Source: Lysobacter sp.
GTDB lineage: Bacteria > Pseudomonadota > Gammaproteobacteria > Xanthomonadales > Xanthomonadaceae
Assembly (NCBI GenBank): GCA_019634715.1
Contig: JAHCAU010000014.1
Location: 1-64,000 of the forward strand
Length of the DNA: 64,000 nt
Reading direction: 5' to 3'
Below the pieces are notes generated by a model. The model was not told the DNA's origin and ran no database searches. It saw nothing but the letters and a program-made list of their open reading frames with translations. The position numbers and the translations under genes were made by a program. Shown here piece after piece: positions 1 through 7,972 of the stretch. Position 1 is the first letter of the stretch. Each line of letters begins with the position of its first letter.

Positions 1-545
1 GACATCCACATCGGCTTCAACTTCGCGATGCGCTCGAACGCGGGACACGTCTCTCGATGCGCGCCGGGCAGGTAGCCCAGGCTCATCAGGAACTCGCCGA
101 CGATCTCGCCGCCGGTGAAGCGGAAGGTCCTGCCGAACAGTTTCACCCACGCGGCCTTGTCGCGCGGGGCGCCGTCGAGCAGGACATGCGCGTCGAGCCA
201 TCCGGCGAAGCCGCCGTGGGAGTCGCGGAACGTCTGGATGACCTGGGCGTTGTGGATCGCTGCGTTCACCTTCAGCTGGTTGCGGATGATCCCGGGATCG
301 GCGAGCAGGCGCGCGCAGTCGGCGTCGCCGTAGGCAGCGACGGTATCGACATCGAAGCCGTCGTAGGCGCGGCGGAACCCCTCGCGCTTCTTCAGGATGG
401 TCTCCCAGCTCAGCCCGGCCTGGTTGATCTCCAGGATCAGGCGCTCGAACAGGGCCGACTCGTCGCGGGTCGGGACACCGTATTCATGGTCGTGGTAGGG
501 CCCGTGGACGGGGTGGCCGGGGGCGATGTCGCAGTATCCGCTCAT
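1..545 (-). CDS. tag: DNA-3-methyladenine glycosylase I (partial, C-terminus beyond window)
   Basis: The product excises 3-methyladenine from alkylated DNA as the first step of base excision repair in the cytoplasm. The reading frame starts at the ATG complementary to 543-545 (MSGYCDIAPGHPVHGPYHD) and stays open to base 1, so about 181 residues are visible. Family hallmarks in order are the YHDHEYGVP segment, the NQAGLSWETILKKRE helix carrying the base-recognition region, and GIIRNQLKVNAAIHNA. The stop lies left of the window. A Cys at residue 5 matches the N-terminal zinc ligand position of Tag. The gene is divergent from prfC, with a palindromic repeat between them. Confidence 0.93.
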   Translation of the reverse strand, partial: MSGYCDIAPGHPVHGPYHDHEYGVPTRDESALFERLILEINQAGLSWETILKKREGFRRAYDGFDVDTVAAYGDADCARLLADPGIIRNQLKVNAAIHNAQVIQTFRDSHGGFAGWLDAHVLLDGAPRDKAAWVKLFGRTFRFTGGEIVGEFLMSLGYLPGAHRETCPAFERIAKLKPMWM

Positions 546-583
546 GTCCGAAGGATACCGCTCGCTGCTGACAATGCCTGTCC

Positions 584-668
584 GCAGGGCGGGTCCTGGG
601 CCCGCCATCCCATGGCTTCCATGCCAGTCTCTTCCCTCGCATGACGGCGGGCCAGGGGCCCGCCCTGC
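584..668. repeat. Inverted-repeat (REP pair) between tag and prfC
   Basis: Two imperfect 23-bp arms (584-606 and 646-668) face each other across 39 bases. Each arm is itself a small hairpin of the form GCAGGGCGGG followed by CCCGCC. The layout matches the REP-pair elements at 39206, 19050 and 31653. It fills most of the tag/prfC divergent spacer, so it may lie in the leader of one gene. Confidence 0.75.
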
Positions 669-746
669 GACAACGCGGGGATGCCCGGCCGCTATAATCC
701 CGCCCTTCCCTTCGCTCCCCGGGCGCCCCACGGCGCCGATCCGTCC

Positions 747-2363
747 ATGTCCGAAGTCCTGACCGAAGTCGCCCGCGAGGCCGCCCGCCGCCGCACGTTC
801 GCGATCATTTCCCACCCCGACGCCGGCAAGACCACGCTGACCGAGAAGCTGCTGCTGTTCGGCGGCGCGATCCAGATGGCCGGCTCGGTCAAGGGCCGCA
901 AGGCCGCGCGCCACGCGACCTCGGACTGGATGGCGCTGGAAAAGGAACGCGGCATCTCGGTCACGTCCTCGGTGATGCAGTTCCCGTACGAAGGCCGCAT
1001 CGTCAACCTGCTCGACACCCCCGGCCACGCCGACTTCGGCGAGGACACCTACCGCGTGCTCACCGCCGTCGACTCGGCGCTGATGGTCATCGACGTCGCG
1101 AAGGGCGTCGAGGAACGCACGATCAAGCTGATGGAGGTGTGCCGCCTGCGCGACACGCCGATCATGACCTTCATCAACAAGCTCGACCGCGAGGGCAAGG
1201 ACCCGATCGACCTGCTCGACGAGATCGAATCCGTGCTCGGCATCCAGTGCGCGCCGGTCACCTGGCCGATCGGCATGGGCCAGCGCCTCAAGGGCGTGGT
1301 CCACCTGGTCAGCGGCGAAGTGCATCTGTACGAGCCCGGCCGCAACTTCACCCGCCAGGACTCGACGATCTTCGCCTCGCTGGACGCGCCCGGCGTGGAG
1401 GAGCGCATCGGCGCGGAGATGCTGGCCGAACTGCGCGACCAGCTGGAGCTGGTGCAGGGCGCCAGCCATCCCTTCGACCGCGAGGCCTACCTGGCCGGCA
1501 AGCAGGCACCGGTCTTCTTCGGCTCCGGCGTCAACAACTTCGGCGTGCAGCCGCTGCTGGACTTCTTCGTCGAGCACGCGCCGTCGCCGCGTCCGCGCGC
1601 GACCACCGGCCGCGAGGTGCAGCCCGACGAAGCGAAGCTCACCGGTTTCGTCTTCAAGATCCAGGCCAACATGGACCCGATGCATCGCGACCGCGTCGCG
1701 TTCATGCGCATCTGCTCGGGCAAGTTCGAGGCGGGCATGAAGGCCTTCCATCCGCGCACCGGCAAGGAGATCAAGCTCGCCAACGCGCTGACCTTCATGG
1801 CCAGCGACCGCGAGATCGCCGAAAGCGCGTATCCCGGCGACGTGATCGGCATCCACAACCACGGCACCATCTCGATCGGCGACAGCTTCACCGAGGGCGA
1901 GCAGTTGTCGTTCACCGGCATCCCGAACTTCGCACCGGAGTTGTTCCGCCGCGCGCGCCTGCGCGATCCGCTCAAGCTCAAGCAGTTGCAGAAGGGCCTG
2001 GCGCAGCTGTCCGAGGAAGGTGCGACCCAGTTCTTCCGCCCGCTGATGAGCAACGACCTGATCCTCGGCGCGGTCGGCGTGCTGCAGTTCGACGTGGTCG
2101 CCTACCGGCTGAAGGACGAATACGGCGTCGATGCCTCGTTCGAGCAGGTCCAGGTCGCCACAGCGCGCTGGATCCGCTGCGACGACGCGAAGAAGCTGGA
2201 GGAGTTCAGGGACAAGAACGCGATGAACCTCGCGCTCGACGCCGCCGGCCAGCTGGTCTACCTCGCCCCGACCCGCGTCAACCTGCAGCTCGCGCAGGAA
2301 CGCGCCCCGGCGGTGACCTTCACGGCGACCCGCGAGCATGCCCACGCGGTGAGCATCGACTGA
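747..2363 (+). CDS. prfC: Peptide chain release factor 3 (RF3)
   Basis: RF3 is a GTPase that recycles RF1/RF2 from the ribosome after peptide release. The 538-residue product has the usual family length. It shows the G1 loop SHPDAGKTT (about 22-30), switch region RGISVTSSV (about 69-77), G3 DTPGHADFG (about 90-98) and G4 NKLD (144-147), then the beta-barrel and C-terminal EF-G-like domains. I chose the ATG at 747 because MSEVLTEVAREAARRRTFAI matches the RF3 N-terminus; the frame is open further upstream but that stretch looks non-coding. Confidence 0.97.
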   Translation: MSEVLTEVAREAARRRTFAIISHPDAGKTTLTEKLLLFGGAIQMAGSVKGRKAARHATSDWMALEKERGISVTSSVMQFPYEGRIVNLLDTPGHADFGEDTYRVLTAVDSALMVIDVAKGVEERTIKLMEVCRLRDTPIMTFINKLDREGKDPIDLLDEIESVLGIQCAPVTWPIGMGQRLKGVVHLVSGEVHLYEPGRNFTRQDSTIFASLDAPGVEERIGAEMLAELRDQLELVQGASHPFDREAYLAGKQAPVFFGSGVNNFGVQPLLDFFVEHAPSPRPRATTGREVQPDEAKLTGFVFKIQANMDPMHRDRVAFMRICSGKFEAGMKAFHPRTGKEIKLANALTFMASDREIAESAYPGDVIGIHNHGTISIGDSFTEGEQLSFTGIPNFAPELFRRARLRDPLKLKQLQKGLAQLSEEGATQFFRPLMSNDLILGAVGVLQFDVVAYRLKDEYGVDASFEQVQVATARWIRCDDAKKLEEFRDKNAMNLALDAAGQLVYLAPTRVNLQLAQERAPAVTFTATREHAHAVSID

Positions 2364-2374
2364 TGCCATGCTTC

Positions 2375-2394
2375 CTCCCCCGCATGCGGGGGAG
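2375..2394. repeat. Perfect 20-bp palindrome after prfC
   Basis: CTCCCCCGC and its complement GCGGGGGAG abut around a central AT, 11 bases after the prfC stop. It would fold into a strong GC hairpin, but no T-run follows, so intrinsic termination is doubtful. Confidence 0.6.
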
Positions 2395-2451
2395 CACGCT
2401 TCCGCCTCCCGTTCGCGCGATGCGCGAATCTCCCTCCCCGGATCCGGATCG

Positions 2452-2943
2452 ATGCTCGACACCCTCCGCACCTGGTGGCACTACCTGCACGGCAAGCGCA
2501 GCGAAGTCGCGCAGATGGACTACAAGGACGCCTACATGGCGAAGGTGGTCCTCGACATCCACCGCAAGCGCCGCGACAAGCGCGTGATCCGGGTGCCGCT
2601 GGCGGCGCTGGAACCGATCCACCGCATCGACCGCGAGAACGCGCTCGCCGCCACACGGCAACGCGCGGACGCGTTGCGCGCGCATCGCGATGCGCTGCTG
2701 GCGACCAGGGTGCTCGACGGCGAAGCGCTGCAGTCGATCATCCCCTCGGTCTCGCAGATCAAGGTCGTGCGCGACGACGAACACTGGCTGGCCTTCGAGG
2801 GCAACGGTCGCCTGTACGCGATGCGCGAGGTGTTCGCGCCGGAAGACGGCATGCAGGTGGAGGTCGAGGAATATCGGTTCGACGATGCGCGCAGCCTGCA
2901 GCGCAGACTGCGTCGGGTGCGCAGGTTCAACCGACTGGAGTGA
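2452..2943 (+). CDS. Conserved-looking hypothetical protein, possible ParB/sulfiredoxin-like fold
   Basis: The 163-residue cytoplasmic protein has no signal peptide or membrane segment. The start MLDTLRTWWHYLHGKRSE was preferred over an upstream in-frame ATG inside the palindrome. The N-terminal third is basic and helical. The middle (RVPLAALEPIHRIDREN, then SQIKVVRDDEHWLAFEGNG and RLYAMREVF) has the alternating pattern of ParB/Srx-like domains, where a PIHRI strand and an EGNGR turn are typical; this is my inference from pattern only. The C-terminus is Arg-rich. The gene lies 88 bases downstream of prfC on the same strand and could be cotranscribed. Confidence 0.75.
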   Translation: MLDTLRTWWHYLHGKRSEVAQMDYKDAYMAKVVLDIHRKRRDKRVIRVPLAALEPIHRIDRENALAATRQRADALRAHRDALLATRVLDGEALQSIIPSVSQIKVVRDDEHWLAFEGNGRLYAMREVFAPEDGMQVEVEEYRFDDARSLQRRLRRVRRFNRLE

Positions 2944-3139
2944 CCCGCCCTTGCGGACGCAACCGCCAGGGCTGAAACGATGCAGCAGAATCGGGCCATG
3001 CGGCCTCGATGGGTGAAAGCGGCGCCTTCGACCCGTGCCATGCATCACAACACCGCGCCATGGCGGCGGATAGTGTTCAGGAGCGGCCTCCCGGCACCGG
3101 GGCTCCGCCCACTGTCCAATCCAATTTCGAGGGAAAGAA

Positions 3140-3397
3140 ATGAAGAGAACAGTCCGATCCAAAGTGCTCCTGGTTTGCGCAGCCCTCTGTTTCACGGCAT
3201 TCGCTGCCAAGGCAGGAACCCTGGTCGAAGGATACGGCTCGGGATCGACCCCGGCCGAAGCCGCGCAACTGGCGAGGGAAGACGCGGCGCTGACATGCGA
3301 ATCGATCGGCAGCTCGCTCAGGTTCGCCCAGGTCGTGGAATCGGGATATCAGTTCGGGAGTTTCTGGGCGCGGGCAGTGGGCCGCTGCAACGACTGA
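3140..3397 (+). CDS. Small secreted hypothetical protein
   Basis: The product is 85 residues with a clear Sec signal peptide: MKRT, a hydrophobic stretch VLLVCAALCFTAFAA, and a probable cleavage near AAKA/G. The mature part is only about 60 residues, with two cysteines (CESIG and GRCND) that could form a disulfide. A good ribosome site, GAGGGAAAG, lies just before the ATG. I do not recognise the family. A 10-bp stem at 3421-3446 follows the stop. Confidence 0.75.
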   Translation: MKRTVRSKVLLVCAALCFTAFAAKAGTLVEGYGSGSTPAEAAQLAREDAALTCESIGSSLRFAQVVESGYQFGSFWARAVGRCND

Positions 3398-3420
3398 TCG
3401 CCTGACTGCAACGAAGCGCC

Positions 3421-3446
3421 GGATCAGGCACCGCGATGCCTGATCC
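3421..3446 (+). terminator. Terminator-like hairpin after the small secreted protein
   Basis: GGATCAGGCA and TGCCTGATCC pair perfectly around a 6-base loop, 24 bases after the preceding stop. No U-tract follows, so it may only block 3' decay. Confidence 0.45.
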
Positions 3447-3788
3447 GCGCGCGATCCACGGGGACGCGGCGCCTCCGGATGATCGCCAGGCGCCCTGCAC
3501 GCGCGCTCCCCATGTCTCCCATGGGCACGCTTCGCGATACCGCGCGAGACAGGTGTCTCATGGCCCGGGCGTACCGTCCGGGCCTTCGACATGACACTCC
3601 CTGCATCGATCGCTCCGGCCGAATCGGTCGAGGATGCGGCCCGGACGTGCAGCCATGCGGATTGAAAACCGCGCGGATGGAGCACGCTCATGGGCAAACC
3701 GCGGTCGATCCCTCATGATCCCACCGTCGGCAACAGGCCATCCGGCATTGATCGACCCAGCGCCTGCCGAACCGAAGATGCTCCGCGA
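3447..3788. other. Intergenic stretch without a supported gene
   Basis: About 340 bases lie between the small secreted protein and the hemolysin III gene. Open frames here have poor composition and no recognisable domain. An in-frame ATG at 3690 extends the downstream gene, but the added residues do not look like the family. I see no RNA gene or repeat. Confidence 0.5.
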
Positions 3789-4490
3789 ATGCAGAAGACC
3801 GACGCCCCCCGCGAGAACGCCACCCCGGACACCCGCCTGCAGGACGCAGCCCCCCACGAGACCCATCTCCGGGAAGAGCTCGCCAGCGCCCTCACCCACG
3901 GCGTCGGCGCCGCAGCCGCGCTGGCCGGCAGCGCGGTGCTCATCACCCTCGCGGCGCTGTTCGGCGATGCCTGGCAGCTGAGCGCGGCGATCGTATTCGG
4001 GATCACGCTGCTCCTGCTCTACGTCGCATCGACCCTGTACCACGCGATCCAGCATCCGGTGATGAAGGGCCGGCTCAAGGTCTTCGACCACTGCGCGATC
4101 TACCTGCTGATCGCCGGCACCTACACGCCCTTCACCCTGATCGGCCTGCGCGGCCCGCTGGGCTGGACCCTGTTCGGCACGATCTGGGCGCTCGCCGTGT
4201 TCGGCGTGATCTTCAAGCTGCACTACACCGGCCGCTTCAAGCTGGTGTCCACCGGCATCTACATCGCGATGGGCTGGCTCATCGTCCTCGCCGCCAAGCC
4301 CGTGATGCGCGCGCTCGATCCATGGACCTTCGGCTGGCTGCTCGGCGGTGGCGTGGCGTACACCCTCGGCACGATCTTCTACCACCGACCGAAACTGCCG
4401 TTCTCGCACGCGATCTGGCACATGTTCGTCATCGCCGGCAGCGTCTGCCACTACATCGCGGTGATGGCGCAGGTGCTGTCGGGGCGATAG
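3789..4490 (+). CDS. Hemolysin III / PAQR-family membrane protein
   Basis: The protein has about 233 residues and seven predicted membrane segments. It is a member of the hemolysin III (YqfA/Trh) branch of the PAQR superfamily. Diagnostic features are ELASALTHGVGAAAALAG at the N-terminus, STLYHAIQHP, the FDHCAIYLLIAGTYTPF motif, and the C-terminal FSHAIWHMFVIAGSVCHY with the conserved histidines thought to bind metal. The true role in bacteria is unclear; the hemolysin name is historical. The start is uncertain; I used the ATG giving MQKTDAPREN, which leaves a short hydrophilic tail before the first conserved block. Confidence 0.88.
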   Translation: MQKTDAPRENATPDTRLQDAAPHETHLREELASALTHGVGAAAALAGSAVLITLAALFGDAWQLSAAIVFGITLLLLYVASTLYHAIQHPVMKGRLKVFDHCAIYLLIAGTYTPFTLIGLRGPLGWTLFGTIWALAVFGVIFKLHYTGRFKLVSTGIYIAMGWLIVLAAKPVMRALDPWTFGWLLGGGVAYTLGTIFYHRPKLPFSHAIWHMFVIAGSVCHYIAVMAQVLSGR

Positions 4491-4591
4491 CAGGGCGGAA
4501 CCGCCGGAGGCGATCCCGCCATCCAGGCAGCTGAGCGGCGGCATCCGCTGCGGGTGCCGCCCTGCAGCGCTGCGGGCTTCGGCAAGCCTGC

Positions 4592-4614
4592 AGCGGATCT
4601 TCGATCCGCTCTAC
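4592..4614 (-). repeat. Single GTAG-headed REP unit
   Basis: Read on the minus strand, the unit begins GTAG and continues AGCGGATC, GAA, GATCCGCT, an 8-bp stem with a 3-base loop. GTAG heads are typical of REP families in Stenotrophomonas and Xanthomonas. It sits between the convergent hemolysin III and pip genes and may act as a shared 3' end structure. Confidence 0.6.
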
Positions 4615-4644
4615 AAGCGCAGACGACCCCTGGATCTGCCTCGA

Positions 4645-5589
4645 TCAGCCCGCGAACCGATCCGTCGCGCGCACCAGGGCGTCGACGTTCTCGGCTTCGA
4701 ACGCGGAGTGGCCGGACGCGGGGGTGATGACCAGTTCGCCGGCCGGCCAGACCTTGTGCAGATCCCAGGCGTTCTGCAGCGGGCAGACCACATCGTAGCG
4801 GCCGTGCACGGTGACGCCGGGGATGTGCGCGATCCTGTGCGCATCGCGCAGCAACTGGTCTTCGACCTCGAAGAAGCCGCCGTTGACGAAGTAGTGGTTC
4901 TCGATGCGCGCGAAGGCGAGCGCGAAGTGTGCGTCCTCATGGCCGGCGACGAAATCCTGGTCGACGTGCAGGAAGCTGGTGGCGCCTTCCCACACGCTCC
5001 AGGCGCGCGCGGCGGCGAGGCGCGTGGCCTCGTCCTCGCTGGTCAGGCGGCGATGGAAGGCCGAGATCAGGTCGTGGCGTTCGACCGGCGGGATCGCGTT
5101 GACGTAGTGCTCCCATGCGTCGGGGAACAGCCGCGACGCGCCCTCCTGGTAGAACCATTCCAGTTCCCAGCGACGCAGCATGAAGATGCCGCGCAGGACC
5201 AGCTCGGTGACGCGCTCGGGGTGGGTTTCGGCATAGGCCAGGGCCAGCGTGGAGCCCCAGGAGCCGCCGAACACCTGCCAGCGCTCGATGCCGAGGTGCG
5301 CGCGCAGCTTCTCGATGTCGGCGACCAGGTCCCAGGTCGTGTTGTCGACGAGATCGGCATGCGGCGTGGAGCGGCCGGCGCCGCGCTGGTCGAACAGGAC
5401 GATGCGGTATTTCGAGGCATCGTGGAAACGGCGCATCTTCGGGCTGCAGCCGCCGCCGGGGCCGCCGTGCAGCAGCACGACCGGCTTGCCGTCGGGGTTG
5501 CCGCACTGCTCGTAGTAGAGGACGTGGCGGTCGTCGACCCGCAGGGTGCCGGTGTCGAAGGGTTCGATCTCGGGATAGAGCGTGCGCAT
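4645..5589 (-). CDS. pip: Proline iminopeptidase
   Basis: This alpha/beta-hydrolase cleaves N-terminal proline from peptides in the cytoplasm. Its 314 residues match the usual length of the Xanthomonas-type enzyme. The visible motifs are the oxyanion region LLHGGPGGGCSP, the FDQRGAGRSTPH block, the nucleophile elbow GGSWGSTLALAYAETHP, and a C-terminal HGRYDVVCPLQNAW with the catalytic Asp, then ASGHSAFE with the catalytic His. The start MRTLYPEIEPF was preferred to an upstream in-frame ATG because family members begin here. Confidence 0.96.
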   Translation of the reverse strand: MRTLYPEIEPFDTGTLRVDDRHVLYYEQCGNPDGKPVVLLHGGPGGGCSPKMRRFHDASKYRIVLFDQRGAGRSTPHADLVDNTTWDLVADIEKLRAHLGIERWQVFGGSWGSTLALAYAETHPERVTELVLRGIFMLRRWELEWFYQEGASRLFPDAWEHYVNAIPPVERHDLISAFHRRLTSEDEATRLAAARAWSVWEGATSFLHVDQDFVAGHEDAHFALAFARIENHYFVNGGFFEVEDQLLRDAHRIAHIPGVTVHGRYDVVCPLQNAWDLHKVWPAGELVITPASGHSAFEAENVDALVRATDRFAG

Positions 5590-5630
5590 GTCAGCCTTGT
5601 GGGAAGTAGTAAAGGAAAAGTACCGACCGG

Positions 5631-5984
5631 TCACCAGTTTCGCGGCGCGATCAGTTCCTCGTAATCGGCTTCGAAACCGTATGCCGACGCGATGAACTCG
5701 AAGTCCTCCGCAAAGCATTCACGAGCAGCCGTTTCGATTTCGCTGCCAGCCTCCTCGAACGCGGATTCCAGCGCATTGATTTCCTCGGTCGCTGCGTGCG
5801 TCAGCACGTACAGGGCCGCAAGCCCGGCGGGCGCTTCGCGCTCGATGCTTGCGCAAAGCCGCAGCAGGACATCCCGCGCCCGATCGACCAGGGCATCGGG
5901 GAAATAGGGATCTTCGTACATGCCGGAGAGGAATGCGTACTGCAGGACCTTCGCGTTCGTCACCGGCATTGTGTTCTCATCCAT
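5631..5984 (-). CDS. DUF5713 family protein
   Basis: This acidic protein of up to 117 residues carries the family pattern YAFLSGMYEDPYFP at the N-terminus, LYVLTHAATEEIN in the middle and IASAYGFEADYEELIAPRNW at the end. No catalytic motif or signal peptide is visible. Related proteins often occur near toxin or immunity genes, but nothing like that is seen here. The second ATG (MPVTNAK) is an alternative start. It lies 41 bases upstream of pip on the same strand and shows slightly lower GC than its neighbours. Confidence 0.8.
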   Translation of the reverse strand: MDENTMPVTNAKVLQYAFLSGMYEDPYFPDALVDRARDVLLRLCASIEREAPAGLAALYVLTHAATEEINALESAFEEAGSEIETAARECFAEDFEFIASAYGFEADYEELIAPRNW

Positions 5985-6015
5985 CGCGTGTTCGGGGCGG
6001 CCAGTGTGCCAGAGC

Positions 6016-6852
6016 TCAAACGGGCCGACGACCCGAAGTCACCCGGTCCCGGCCTTCGAGGTCGCGATCGGTCATGACCTCGGCGAAGCCCGCCGCAGCG
6101 AGAATGTCGCGCACCGCGTCGCCCTGGTCCCAGCCGTGTTCGAGCAGCAGCCAGCCGCCCGGTCGCAGGTGCGCGGGCGCCTCGCGGACGATGCTGCGGA
6201 TCGCGTCGAGCCCGTCGCGCCCCGAGGACAGGGCCGGCGCGGGTTCGTGGCGCAGGTCGTCGAGGTGCGGGTCGCCCTCGGCGATGTACGGCGGATTGCT
6301 GGCGATCAGGTCGAAGCGCTCGCCGGCCAGCGGCGCCAGCCAGTCGCCCTGGCGGAATTCGACGTTGGCCAGGCCCAGGTCGACGGCGTTGGCCCGGGCG
6401 ACCTCGAGCGCGCCCACGCTCACGTCCACCGCGATCACGCGGGCGCGGCGACGCTCGTGCGCCAGGGCCAGCGCGATCGCGCCACTGCCGGTGCCGAGAT
6501 CGGCCAGATGCAGGTCGGTCGCGGCGGGCAGGCGCGTCAGGGCCAGCTCGACCAGCAATTCGGTCTCGGGCCGGGGGATCAGGGTGTCGGGGGTGACCCG
6601 AAGGTCGAAGGACCAGAAGCCGCGTCGGCCGGTCAGGTAGGCGACCGGTTCGCCCGCGGCGCGCCGCGCCAGCAGGGCACGGAAGCGATCGGCATCGACG
6701 GCATCGATCGGATCGTCGCGGTGGGCGTACAGCCAGGACCGCGACCGGCCGAGGACGTGGGCCAGCAGCCATTCGGCATCGGCCGGGTCGAGCGCCCCCG
6801 CGGGGACCGGGCTGTCCTCACGCAGCAGCGATTGCACGGTGGCAGCGGGCAT
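6016..6852 (-). CDS. prmC: Release factor glutamine methyltransferase
   Basis: PrmC (HemK) methylates the GGQ glutamine of RF1 and RF2 using S-adenosylmethionine. The 278-residue product has the N-terminal helical release-factor-binding domain (about 1-80, including AYLTGRRGFW), the SAM loop LADLGTGSGAIALALA, and the catalytic NPPY within LIASNPPYIAEGDPHL. The C-terminus ends LLLEHGWDQGDAVRDIL, as is typical. Together with prfC nearby, two termination-related genes occur within 6 kb. Confidence 0.95.
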   Translation of the reverse strand: MPAATVQSLLREDSPVPAGALDPADAEWLLAHVLGRSRSWLYAHRDDPIDAVDADRFRALLARRAAGEPVAYLTGRRGFWSFDLRVTPDTLIPRPETELLVELALTRLPAATDLHLADLGTGSGAIALALAHERRRARVIAVDVSVGALEVARANAVDLGLANVEFRQGDWLAPLAGERFDLIASNPPYIAEGDPHLDDLRHEPAPALSSGRDGLDAIRSIVREAPAHLRPGGWLLLEHGWDQGDAVRDILAAAGFAEVMTDRDLEGRDRVTSGRRPV

Positions 6853-6941
6853 GTCGATTCCGGACTCGGTTCAGGCCCTTGATCCGGGCCGGGCGCGGAA
6901 GCATATCGGAAAGGCCGCGACGGACCGCCCCGACCCGATTG

Positions 6942-6978
6942 ATAGCCAATGACTATCGATGCAATCGCATCAATTCAT
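6942..6978 (+). promoter_or_regulatory. OxyR-binding site upstream of ahpC
   Basis: The first half is a perfect ATAG-N7-CTAT (6942-6956). After 7 bases a second half reads ATCG-N7-TCAT (6964-6978), which keeps five of eight consensus positions at exactly the spacing of the tetramer-binding OxyR site. It ends at the -35 of the proposed ahpC promoter, the position expected for activation. oxyR itself lies downstream at 9842. Confidence 0.8.
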
Positions 6979-7007
6979 TGGCTGGATTGATAGAGGGAGC
7001 CTAAACT
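6978..7007 (+). promoter_or_regulatory. Proposed ahpC promoter
   Basis: TTGGCT (6978-6983) and TAAACT (7002-7007) are separated by 18 bases. The -35 is weak, consistent with dependence on OxyR bound just upstream. The ahpC ATG follows after 65 bases. Confidence 0.55.
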
Positions 7008-7072
7008 TGGTTCCGTTGCGATTGACGCACCCTACCTGCCACTTCATTACCCACCACCATCCGAGGAACCCG

Positions 7073-7636
7073 ATGTCTCTGATCAACACCCAGGTCGTCC
7101 CCTTCAAGGCCACCGCTTTCCACAACGGCGAGTTCGTCGAGGTCACCAACGAATCCCTGAAAGGCAAGTGGTCGGTCCTGATCTTCATGCCGGCCGCCTT
7201 CACCTTCAACTGCCCGACCGAAGTCGAAGACGCCGCGAACAGCTACGCCGAGTTCCAGAAGGCCGGCGCCGAGGTCTACATCGTCACCACCGACACGCAC
7301 TTCTCGCACAAGGTGTGGCACGAAACCTCCCCGGCGGTGGGCAAGGCCCAGTTCCCGCTGGTCGGCGACCCGACCCACCAGCTGAGCCGCGCCTTCGGCG
7401 TGCACATCGAAGAGGAAGGCCTGTCGCTGCGCGGCACCTTCGTGATCAACCCGGAAGGCGTGATCAAGACCCTCGAGATCCACGACAACGCCATCGCCCG
7501 CGACGTCTCCGAGACCCTGCGCAAGCTCAAGGCCGCCCAGTTCGTCGCCGCCAACCCGGGCCAGGTCTGCCCGGCGAAGTGGAACGAAGGCGCCAAGACC
7601 CTGAAGCCGTCGCTGGACCTGGTCGGCAAGATCTGA
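7073..7636 (+). CDS. ahpC: Alkyl hydroperoxide reductase subunit C (2-Cys peroxiredoxin)
   Basis: AhpC reduces hydrogen peroxide, organic hydroperoxides and peroxynitrite and is recycled by AhpF. The 187-residue product matches the family. The peroxidatic Cys47 lies in FTFNCPTEVED, and the resolving Cys is in the C-terminal GQVCPAKWNEG. The usual FTFVCPTEL motif has Asn in place of Val. The start MSLINTQVVPFKA follows a GAGGAA ribosome site. OxyR most likely activates it through the site at 6942. Confidence 0.97.
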   Translation: MSLINTQVVPFKATAFHNGEFVEVTNESLKGKWSVLIFMPAAFTFNCPTEVEDAANSYAEFQKAGAEVYIVTTDTHFSHKVWHETSPAVGKAQFPLVGDPTHQLSRAFGVHIEEEGLSLRGTFVINPEGVIKTLEIHDNAIARDVSETLRKLKAAQFVAANPGQVCPAKWNEGAKTLKPSLDLVGKI

Positions 7637-7656
7637 CGCAGCACCGCATCAACGCC

Positions 7657-7680
7657 CGGACGGATCGTGCAGTCCGTCCG
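7657..7680 (+). terminator. Hairpin between ahpC and ahpF
   Basis: CGGACGGA and TCCGTCCG form an 8-bp stem with an 8-base loop, 21 bases after ahpC. No T-run follows. It may attenuate transcription or stabilise the ahpC end so that AhpC exceeds AhpF. The remaining 292 bases to ahpF hold no gene I can support. Confidence 0.45.
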
Positions 7681-7972
7681 GTGCGTCGCAAGACCGTCGT
7701 ACCCGTTCCCTGCAGTACCCCCGCAATACCTCCGTGATGCAACCTCCAGGCCTCCCGGCGAAGTCCGCTTCGCCGGGACCGCCCTCCCGCCGACGCACCG
7801 CGTCGTTCGCAGCAGCGGCCTGTGCCCTCGGGCGCCCTGCCGCACCGTCCTCTTCCGGTGTCGCGAGTCCTTCCCTCTCGCGAATGCGCCCGCCCAGGCC
7901 CCGCAGGCCGCTGCTGCGAACGCCGTTTCGCATCCCCGCTCGTCTCTTTCCCCATTCCGCGAGGCCCCGGCC

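Noticed and set aside
3558..4544. Long minus-strand open frame opposite the hemolysin III gene
   Set aside because: It covers a clear membrane-protein gene on the other strand; composition (Glu/Arg/Gly-rich) is that of an antisense shadow.
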